The notes below the pieces were generated by a model. It ran no database searches. It saw only the letters and a program-made list of their open reading frames with translations, and was not told the origin of the DNA. The position numbers and the translations under genes were made by a program. A stretch of 47,097 bases of DNA from an uncultured Bacteroidales bacterium. Its GTDB lineage: Bacteria; Bacteroidota; Bacteroidia; Bacteroidales; FEN-979. Below, piece after piece: positions 17,101 to 26,000 of the stretch. The stretch covers positions 1 to 47,097 of the forward strand of contig CAIYES010000336.1 of the NCBI GenBank assembly GCA_903925275.1, in the 5' to 3' direction. Numbering within the stretch: the stretch's first letter is position 1; each line of letters starts with the position of its first letter.

Positions 17101-19835
17101 GAATGGCATAACACCTGGTTTCCTACAGTGTTGACGGTCGGGATGGGATTTACAGTGATGCTGAAAGAAGCAGTGTTCCCCGTGCACGTCAGGCCGGCAT
17201 TGGTAAACGTAGGGGTAACGACGACAACGGCTGTAACAGGACCAGTCGTTGTATTGGTACCTGTGAATGAAGAAATACTCCCAGTTCCAGCGGCAGCAAG
17301 GCCAACGGAGGTATTTGAATTGACCCAGCTATATACAGTTCCCGGGACATTGCCGGAGATAATTACTGACGAAGTGGAAGCCTGATGGCACAAAACCTGG
17401 CTGGCCATCATATTGACTGTCGGGATGGGATTTACAGTGATGTTGAAGGAGGTGGCGGTTCCCGTACATGTTAACCCGGCATTGGTATATGTTGGGACCA
17501 CATTGATGGTAGCCGTTTCGGGGCCGGTAGTTGTATTGGTAACCGTGAATGAAGAAATATCCCCCGACCCGGCAGAAGGTAGGCCAATGGAAGTATTTGA
17601 ATTGGTCCAGCTATACAGTGTTCCCGGGACATTCCCGGAGATAAATACCTGAGAAGTTGAAGCCTGATGGCATAAAACCTGGTTTCCTACAGTGTTTACG
17701 GTCGGGATGGGATTTACAGTGATGTTGAAAGAAGCATTGTTCCCCGTACATGTCAGGCCGGCATTGGTAAATGTTGGTGTAACGGTGATAGTGGCTATAA
17801 CCGGAGCAGTCGTTGTATTGGTAACTGTGAATGCAGAAATATTCCCTGTTCCACCGGCAGCAAGACCAACGGAGGTATTTGAATTGACCCAGCTATACAC
17901 AGTTCCCGGGACAGATCCGGAGATAAATACAGTAGCAGTGGAAGCCTGATGGCACAAAACCTGGTTCGCTACGGGGGTGATAACAGGAATCGGATTTACA
18001 GTTATCGTTGCTGAAAAAGTTTGTGGTCGCGAACATGATGTGGCGTCAGTTACACTCACGAGGGCATAAACATAGGTGCCTGGGATTCCGGTGGGTTGCG
18101 AAACTGTGACAGAGTTTCCGGCAATGGTGGTTTTTGATTGTGGTACGCCATTGAGTGTATAATTAAAGGTATAAGGAGCAGTACCCGATGCTCCGGTGAA
18201 CGTAATGTCGGGTGGTGAAGTATTTGCACACACTACTGTTGATCCGCTGATTGATGCTGTTGGCAGGGGATTTACGGTTACGGTAGCGCTTCCTGAAACT
18301 GTTCCGATAGGGCAGCTTGGGTTTGCGACCGAAACAAGCGTGTAGACTCCCGGGGTGGTAGTTAATATCTGATAAGGAGTAGAGAGGGGATGTGTTACAG
18401 GAGTCTGGTTAGTTCCATTGATGGCATAAACAAACGTAAATGGGGGTATTCCGCCAATGAAGGTAACAGGAACTGTTGCTTGCTGAATTCCATCGTTGCA
18501 GATGGCCCCCCCTCCGCTTATTTGTGCCTGGGGACACGTTGCCTGAGGTGCAACAAAATCTTGTGTAAGGAAACAGGCGGTGCTGTCAGAAAATGAAGCG
18601 GACAGGAAATGGTTTGCCCCATCGCACGGAATATTCGTCAGCGTATACGGCAATGGGCTTGAAAAAGGAGCATTGAAGGTTTGTGTGATGGGTGGAATTG
18701 CAGTGTTATCGGTAATTGACAGAGTACCGGTTGGGGATGGATTACTGAATTCAATGTTCCCGGAAACAGAAAAGGTATTTGTCGGCTCATCGCAAGGTGT
18801 AGTATTCGTTGTTATGGCAAGCATGGAACAATGTACGACATTATTGCAGTTGGTTACACCTGTACCTCCCGTTTGTGAGAATGTTATCATTCCGGCTTTT
18901 TGACAGAAGTTTGTTATAAGGAGAATATAAAACTCGCCTACCTGGGCATTGACGATATGGCAGGTTTCCGTTGCTGCGCCGGAATAACTGCAGTCAACAA
19001 TGCTGGGTCCTGAAAGTCCTGTGGCACAACCGTCTGTAAGGCTGGTAAAGGGTCCCCAGCAAATAAAATCGACATCCGGGGATGCCATCGGATCGAAAAT
19101 TGAAAGCGATATGAATATGGTAATATCTCCTGCTACGCCTACCTGCATATAATACCAGGCCGGGCATGGTGTTGAACCGAGACATCCATAATCGGGATAA
19201 CCGAGCACTGAAGGAGGAGCAGATCCCGTTGTGCCGGCAGGAAAAGAATAAACATTGGCCGAACAGGATATGTTTGCACCCATACATTGGTCTGTTTCGC
19301 CGGTAGGAGAGTTCAATCCCTTATGTTGATTCAAAAAGTCCTCTTTATAGAATGGCGAAGACCGGACAATTTCGCTTTTGGTTGTTTCACTGGTAGATAA
19401 ATTGGCATCTTTAGTCTGCTGATAAAGTTCCCGGAATTCAATCCATGCCTGCTCTTTGTTTAAAGTTGTTAAAAACAGTGCCGAATCATTATGAAAATTG
19501 TTTTTATCAGCGATGTAAATTCCACGGGTGCCCGCCTTCTTATAAAAAAAGATCCGTTCAAACTCAGAAGGAAACAAGGATAAACTCACCAGATAATATG
19601 AAGAACCATTCTTTGTAAGATAAAACCTTGCAAATCTTTGCAGCGAGTCGTTTGTTTGTCCTCCACCGATCATCAAATCATTTTTGCTGACATTGACAAT
19701 ATTGTAATCCGGTACATTGCCATTTTCAGTATTGCTGAAAATTACGGTATTAAATGAGAGGAATGACAAAACCAGCAGCAGTGGTTTTAACAGAGGAAAC
19801 GCAAAACGCGATATGGTGAAAGCAGCTTTATTCAT
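14115..19835 (-). CDS. Giant secreted protein 2: PDYG-type head, alternating 94-residue repeats, FISUMP end
   Basis: A 1906-residue protein if started at the ATG at 19833-19835 (MNKAAFTISRFAF), which gives a good signal peptide; the frame stays open 17 codons further. A head near residues 180-340 holds GYPDYGCLGSTPCPAWYYMQ and DVDFICWGPF, a module I recognise from other Bacteroidetes surface proteins. Several Ig-like domains follow. Next come seven repeats of about 94 residues (NPIPTVNTVGNQVLCHQAST...), four PKD-like domains, the family linker (SCNDVVTTPGAKKITLKGG) and the FISUMP domain ending NAFSVRCVKD. Two repeat types alternate strictly (see the repeat entry). It groups with proteins 3 and 4 by its linker and FISUMP. 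Confidence 0.88.
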   Translation of the reverse strand: MNKAAFTISRFAFPLLKPLLLVLSFLSFNTVIFSNTENGNVPDYNIVNVSKNDLMIGGGQTNDSLQRFARFYLTKNGSSYYLVSLSLFPSEFERIFFYKKAGTRGIYIADKNNFHNDSALFLTTLNKEQAWIEFRELYQQTKDANLSTSETTKSEIVRSSPFYKEDFLNQHKGLNSPTGETDQCMGANISCSANVYSFPAGTTGSAPPSVLGYPDYGCLGSTPCPAWYYMQVGVAGDITIFISLSIFDPMASPDVDFICWGPFTSLTDGCATGLSGPSIVDCSYSGAATETCHIVNAQVGEFYILLITNFCQKAGMITFSQTGGTGVTNCNNVVHCSMLAITTNTTPCDEPTNTFSVSGNIEFSNPSPTGTLSITDNTAIPPITQTFNAPFSSPLPYTLTNIPCDGANHFLSASFSDSTACFLTQDFVAPQATCPQAQISGGGAICNDGIQQATVPVTFIGGIPPFTFVYAINGTNQTPVTHPLSTPYQILTTTPGVYTLVSVANPSCPIGTVSGSATVTVNPLPTASISGSTVVCANTSPPDITFTGASGTAPYTFNYTLNGVPQSKTTIAGNSVTVSQPTGIPGTYVYALVSVTDATSCSRPQTFSATITVNPIPVITPVANQVLCHQASTATVFISGSVPGTVYSWVNSNTSVGLAAGGTGNISAFTVTNTTTAPVIATITVTPTFTNAGLTCTGNNASFNITVNPIPTVNTVGNQVLCHQASTSQVFISGNVPGTLYSWTNSNTSIGLPSAGSGDISSFTVTNTTTGPETATINVVPTYTNAGLTCTGTATSFNITVNPIPTVNMMASQVLCHQASTSSVIISGNVPGTVYSWVNSNTSVGLAAAGTGSISSFTGTNTTTGPVTAVVVVTPTFTNAGLTCTGNTASFSITVNPIPTVNTVGNQVLCHSASTSQVFISGNVPGTLYSWTNSNTSIGLPSSGTGDISSFTVTNTTTGPETATINVIPTFTNAGLTCTGTATSFNITVNPIPTVNTMADQVLCHQASTSSVIISGNVPGTVYSWVNSNTSVGLAAAGTGSISSFSVTNTTTGPVTAVVVVTPTFTNAGLTCTGNTASFNITVNPIPTVNTVGNQVLCDQASTSQIIMSGNVPGTLYSWTNSNTSIGLASSGSGDIPLFAVTNTTTIPQTATINVIPTFTYAGLTCTGTSTSFSITVNPIPIVNAVANQVLCHQTSTSPVIIIGNVPGTVYSWINSNTSIGLAAAGTGSISSFSVTNTSTIPVVATIMVTPAYTNAGLTCSGNPISFTISVNPLPAPTITGAGTNCLNLSGTYSTEDTQFNYLWNVLSGGTITSGQTTKQIDVLWNAIGTHNITVNYVDQHGCTAASPTLKQVTINSLPTPSITGAAFVCAGETKTYQTQALAQSYSWGLPSSGITVISGGGVLDDQVTIRWDVANVYNISVNYIISTGCTAVAPSNFSVTVNAPPTPQITGITPVCALAAQNYSVTPIVSGHLYSWTVAGGTIQSGQNANTVRVFWENSTSGSLDLTETINYSGISCSAPAPTFPIVLNPWPIAAGSIAGPISVCKSSTINYTVPSILYATSYQWVYTGTGVNITNNGTSTISVTFTSTATNGTLTVKGVNNCGDGPVSQPLDIAVHNLPQVSFISCNDVVTTPGAKKITLKGGTPFLSGQGVYSGNRVSYNAISGFYEFDPFGASSGAYPVTYTYTNTFGCTDAAIVNITVSNSSFTCNGDFTDVRDGKKYKTASLVGRCWMAQNLNYGTALVNSPIPPQSDNCVAEKYCSPADVSCSTNGGLYQWDELMDYAVAPGAKGLCPPEWHIPTEVEWQQLIDNLVMGITAPDANATVAPELTDPFLLNGFNALLGGFKYQDNTWAFHTGSNKATMYWTSAVSGTDRALARGLNVFTPSISKYTSSRANAFSVRCVKD
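16024..17998 (-). repeat. Seven about 282-bp coding repeats in an alternating B-A pattern
   Basis: Seven units within giant gene 2. Type A has GTLYSWTNSNTSIGL and GDISSF; type B has GTVYSWVNSNTSVGLAAAG and GSISSF. In protein order they read B A B A B A B. Units two apart are nearly identical in DNA, for example the stretches starting at 16564 and 17128, which are 564 bp apart. The amplified unit is therefore the pair. Confidence 0.9.
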
Positions 19836-19919
19836 GAAAAAGAAAACAATTACCATTCCAAATGATACAAATACAATGTGATACAAAAAAAATACTTGTC
19901 AGGCAAATCAAATTGAACT

Positions 19920-19929
19920 GTAAAATTAC
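19920..19929 (-). promoter_or_regulatory. Shared upstream motif of giant gene 2
   Basis: On the minus strand GTAATTTTAC, 84 bases before the chosen start of gene 2. Member of the GTAMYTTTAC set. Confidence 0.4.
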
Positions 19930-20035
19930 TATTTTTTTTAATTCTTTAAACCTTACCATAAGTGAGTCTTCTTCAAATGGCACTGCCATGCAATATTCAA
20001 TCAGGGCACCCCCGATGACTAATTTATCAGTGGAT

Positions 20036-23000
20036 TCAATCTTTTATACAACGTACCGAAAACGCATTCCCCCGGCTCCCCATATAGCGGGAAACACTGG
20101 GAGTGATTACATTAACACTTCGGGCTGTCGCACGTTCCGGTCCGTTTGCAGTCGATGTCCAATACATGGTGGCTGTCAAAGTTCCTGAAGTAAAACTCCA
20201 TGTATTGTTGATATAATAAAGTCCTTCAAAAAGGGCAAAAAAGCCCGGATTGAGCAATGGATCCTTCAGGAAACTTCCGGCCAATGCATCTGCCGGGGGA
20301 GTAACTGAAACGGATATGTTGTTGATAAGCGATTGCCATTCAGCTTCAGACGGGATGTGCCATTCTGGGGGACAAATACCCTGATCGGCTGAAGTGGAGG
20401 CATACCGCATCAGTTCATCCCATTGATACAGTCCGCCATATTGCGAACAGGCAGGATCAGTATTAAGGCAGTACTTCTCATTGATACAATTGTCGGTCTG
20501 TGGTTTTGATTGAGGATTAAGTACTGTGCCATAAGCAAGGTTTTCGGTCATCCAGCATCTTCCGCCAACATTGGAAGTTTTATACTGTTTACCGTCGCGT
20601 ACATCTGTGAGCATACCACCGCAACTGAATGGGTTGTTCTGAACATTGATGGTCACTGCCGGGGTAGAATTTACACATCCATAGTTGTTGGTAAAAGTAT
20701 AAATGACCGGGTAGCCGCCAACACTGGCTCCAAAGGGATCAAATTCATAATTGCCCGTCAGAATGTTGTAATTGATCCTGCTGTTGCCTGTGAAAACACC
20801 TTGAACCGGAAGGATAGGTGAAGCGCCACGCAGGGTAAATTTTCGGGCATTGGGTGTTGTATTCAGGTCGAAACAGGCAACAAATGAAGGAAGCGGCTTT
20901 GGATGGATCGTCAGCACATGAGACGACGAGGAAACACAGGTTGTGGTGTTATTTGTACCGGTAACTGAGATTGTAGCTGATCCAAATGTTTGCCAATCAA
21001 TGGTTATAGAACCGGTTCCCTGGCCTGAAACCACATTTCCGCGACCCAATGGTAATACCGACCATACATAACTGCATAGCGGATCGATTGGAACATTGTA
21101 AATGTGCGATGCACTCTCGCAATTCGGGCCGGTACCTTCGGAAATGGTGGTATTTGGCAGTTGATTTACGAAGACAGGAATCTGTTTTGCAGGGAATCCC
21201 GGACAGCCAAGGCTATTGACATAATTCACCTGAATCCATTGTGAGCCGGGTGTGTTCCAGGTGACTGTTGCAGTCGGACTGCCTGTACCGCCGCCAGCAG
21301 TGATGCTGCCTCCGTTAATGGCCCAGGTATAGTTTGACATTGAGGGTTCGGTTTGATAAATTTTTCCCGGAGATCCGTCACACACAGTCTGGGGACCGGT
21401 GAGTGTGGGAATCGGACGCTGTTGCAGGATAACAGAATAAACAGAAGTAGTTTGCAGGCATGCGGTAGCATCAATGGTTTCTGTTACGGTAAGGGTTCCG
21501 GGCGATACGGTATATGGACCCCAGGTTACTGTAACAGCATTCGTGTTCTCGTTTGAAATAGATGCAGCTCCTGTCACATTCCATGAATAGGAATGTCCAG
21601 GTACAGATGGTGTTGTGTAGGTCACGGTTGGTTGAAGCTCGCATACAAGGGTGCTTCCACTTATCAAAGGAGTAGGAAGCGGGTTGACATTGATTTTGTA
21701 ATCGGTTGGGGCACCAGGACATGTTGCTCCCCCGGAAAAGGATGGAATGATATGATAGGTGACAAATCCGGTGTTTCCGGGTGGAATGAATAAGTTCTGG
21801 ATTGGAATGATGGCGCTGCCTGTGGTCGTAAATCCTGTAATGGGTGAAGCGGTGGAAGCTGACCATGAAAAGGTTGTTCCGATAACGCTTGAGGCCAGGT
21901 TAATCTGGCTGCTGGTACCGCCAGAACAAATAGTCTGCTCCAAGGGCCAGTTTGTGACCGTGGGACTTGGATTAATTGTCACCACGTGAGTCGCAGTGGT
22001 GCCAGGACAACCATCGAATGAGGAATTGATGGTGTATGTTACCTGTTGCGGTGTGTTCGTCACATTCATGAAGGTTACAGAGGGAATCGGGTTTGCTGTG
22101 CCGGGTGTAACAGGGCATGGATTGACACTGCCGACCGGACAGGTTGCCGACCATGAGAAATTTGTCAGACTCACCGTTGAATTTAAGATGATTGCAGTTG
22201 TTCCGGTTCCTGAACAAATCGACTGATCGATGGAACATGATATAATCGGAACAGGATTCACATTGACTGAAAAACTTGTAACCGGACCTGAACAACCATT
22301 TGCGTGAGGAGTTATATGATAGGTTACAGTTGCAATGGTATTGATAGAATTGGTCAGTACATCGCTGATGGTTGTCGTGTTTGTCAACTGTGGATTGGTA
22401 AATCCAGTGACAGCCCCAGCGGGTAAACAGGAAGCTGTCCAGGTGAAATTACCGCCAGTCACATCTGGCGCTAAAGCCACATTGAATGTGGCTCCCGAGC
22501 AAATAGGCGAGGGAGCCGTGTTGAGGAGATGAGGTGTAGGGTTCACTGTAACTGTGAAATTGGTTGGTAAGCCATCACACCCATTGGCATGAGGGGTGAT
22601 GTGATAAGTAACCGTAGCAGGTGCCGTGGTGATATTGGTTAGTGGATCGTTGATGGTCGTTGTGTTCGTTACCTGAGGATTAGTAAATCCTGTGACAGCG
22701 CCAGCGGGCAAACAGGAAGCCGTCCAGGTGAAATTACCACCTGTCACATCTGGCGCTAGCGCCACATTGAATGTTGCTCCCGAGCAAATAGGCAATGGAG
22801 CTGTATTGGTCAAATGAGGTGTAGGGTTCACGGTAACAATGAAATTGGAGGGTACGCCATCACACCCATTGGCATGAGGGATAATATGATAGGTAACTGT
22901 GGCGGGTGCTGAGGTGGTATTGGTAAGCAGATCGCTGATGGTTGTGGTGTTAGTTACCTGGGGATTTGTAAACCCTGTAACCGAGCCAGCGGGTAAACAG

Positions 23001-26000
23001 GAAGCAGTCCATGTGAAGTTACCACCTGTCACATCTGGTGCTAAAGCCACATTGAATGTGGCTCCCGAGCAAATAGGCGAGGGAGCCGTATTGGTCAAAT
23101 GAGGCGTAGGGTTCACCGTAACCGTATAATTGGTTGGTAACCCGTCACACCCATTGGCATGAGGTGTGATATGATAAGTAACCGTGGCAGGTGCCGTGGT
23201 TGTATTGGTGAGCACGTCGCTGATGGTTGTGGTGTTTATAACCTGCGGATTTGTAAATCCTGTGACAGCGCCAATGGGTAAACAGGAAGCCGTCCAGGTG
23301 AAATCGCCGCCTGTCACATCTGGCGCTAGAGCCACATTGAATGTGGCTTCCGAGCAAATAGGCAATGGAGCGGTATTGGTCAAATGAGGCGTAGGGTTCA
23401 CTGTAACCGTGAAATCGGTTCGTACGCCGTCACATCCATTGGCGTGAGGTAGGATATGATAGGTAACTGTGGCGGGTGCAGTTGTCGGATTGGTGAGCAC
23501 ATCGCTGATAGTCGTTGTGTTGGTTAACTGCGGATTAGTAAATCCTGAGACAGCGCCAGCGGGCAAACAGGAAGCTGTCCATGTGAAATCGCCGCCTGTC
23601 ACATCTGGCGCTAGAGCCACATTGAATGTGGCTCCTGAACAAATAGGCAATGGAGCGGTATTTGTCAGATGAGGCGTAGGGTTCACCGTAACTGTGAAAT
23701 TGGTTGGTACGCCGTCACACCCATTGGCATGAGGGGTTATATGATAGGTAACTGTAGCAGGTGCGGTCGTGGTATTGGTCAGCCGATCGCTGATGATGGT
23801 AGTGTTGACCACCTGTGGATTGGTAAATCCTGTAACAGCACCAATGGGTAAACAGGAAGCAGTCCATGTGAAATCGCCGCCTGTCACATCAGGCGCTAGA
23901 GCCACATTGAATGTGGCTTCCGAGCAAATAGGCAATGGAGCGGTATTGGTCAGATGAGGTGTAGGGTTCACTGTAACTGTGAAATCAGCAGGTACGCCGT
24001 CACACCCATTAGCATGAGGCAAGATATGATAGGTAACCGTTGCAGGTGCTGTTGTGGTATTGGTGAGCAGATCGCTTATGGTTGTCGTATTGGTCAACTG
24101 TGGATTAGTAAATCCTATGACAGCCCCAATAGGCAAACACGATGATGTCCATGTGAAATCGCCGCCTGTCACATCAGGCGCTAGAGCCACATTGAATGTG
24201 GCTCCTGAACAAATAGGCAACGGAGCCATATTGGCCAGATGAGGGGTTGGATTAACCGTAACCGTGAAATCGGTTGGTACACCGTCACATCCATTGGCAT
24301 GAGGGGTGATATGATAGGTAACCGTGGCAGGTGCAGTTGTAGGATTGGTGAGCACATCGCTGATGGTCGTGGTGTTCGTTACTTGTGGATTGGTAAACCC
24401 GGAAACAGCACCAATGGGCAAACAGGAAGCCGTCCAGGTAAAATCACCACCTGTCACATCAGGCGCTAGCGCTACATTGAATGTGGCTCCCGAGCAAATT
24501 GGCGAGGGAGCCGTGTTAAGGAGATGAGTTGTAGGGTTTACCGTAACCGTGAAATTGGTTGGTAACCCGTCACACCCATTGGCATGAGGTGTTATATGAT
24601 AGGTAACCGTGGCGGGGGCCGTGGTGGTATTAGTGAGCAGATCGCTGATGGTTGTCGTGTTCGTTACCTGAGGATTTGTAAAGCCTGTAACAGCGCCAGC
24701 TGGTAAACAGGAAGCCGTCCATGTGAAATTGCCGCCTGTCACATCAGGCGCTAGAGCCACATTGAATGTGGCTTCCGAGCAAATAGGCAAGGGAGCCGAA
24801 TTGGTCAGATGAGGAGTGGGATTCACTGTAACCGTGAAATCGGTGGGTAAGCCATCACACCCATTGGCATGAGGGGTGATATGATAGGTGACAGTAGCAG
24901 GTGCAGTTGTCGGATTGGTAAGCACATCGCTGATGGTTGTGGTGCTGGCCACCTGGGGATCGGTAAATCCTGTAACAGCGCCGAGAGGTATACACGAAGC
25001 CGTCCATGTGAAATCGCCGCCTGTCACATCAGGCGCTAGCGCCACATTGAATGTGGCTCCCGAACAAATAGGCAATGGAGCCGTATTGGTCAGATGAGGA
25101 GTGGGATTCACTGTAACCGTGTAATTTGCAAGTACGCCGGCACATCCATTGGCATGAGGGGTGATATGATAGGTAACCGTGGCAGGTGCAGTTGTAAGGT
25201 TGGTAAGCACATCGTTGATGGTGATGGTGTTCATTACCTGTGGATTGGTAAATCCTGTTACAGAACCAACAGGTAAACAGGTAGCCGTCCATGTGAAATC
25301 GCCGCCTGTCACATCAGGCGCTAGAGCCACATTGAATGTGGCTCCCGAACAAATAGGCAAAGGAGCCGAATTTGTCAGATGAGGCGTAGGGTTCACTGTA
25401 ACCGTGAAATCGGCAGGTACGCCGTCACACCCATTGGCATGAGGGGTAAGGTGATAAGTTACCGTAGCTGGTGCTGTGGTGGTATTGGTGAGCACGTCGC
25501 TGATGGTTGTTGTGTTGGTTACCTGTGGATCGGTAAACCCTGTAACAGCGCCAGCAGGTAAACAAGAAGCCGTCCACGTAAAATTACCACCTGTCACATC
25601 AGGCGCTAGAGCCACATTGAAGGTGGCTCCCGAGCAAATAGGCGAGGGAGCCGAATTGTTCAGATGAGGTGTGGGATTCACTGTAACAGTGAAATTGGTT
25701 GGTACGCCGTCACACCCAATGGCATGAGGGGTAATATGATAGGTAACTGTGGCTGGTGCCGCAGTGGTATTGATGAGCAGATCGTTGATGGTTGTGGTAT
25801 TCGTTACCTGAGGATTGGTAAACCCCGTAACAGCGCCAATGGGTAAACAGGAAGCTGTCCAGGTGAAATCACCACCTGTCACATCAGGCGTTAGCGCCAC
25901 ATTGAATGTGGCTCCTGAACAAATCGGCAAAGGAGCCGTATTGTTCAGATGAGGTGTTGGATTCACTGTAACCGTGTAATCGGTAGGTACGCCATCACAC

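Noticed and set aside
16564..17949. Repeated plus-strand open frames opposite giant gene 2, and the similar series at 22335-27074 opposite gene 3
   Set aside because: They recur with the period of the coding repeats on the other strand, lack promoters and signal features, and are shadows of the repeats.
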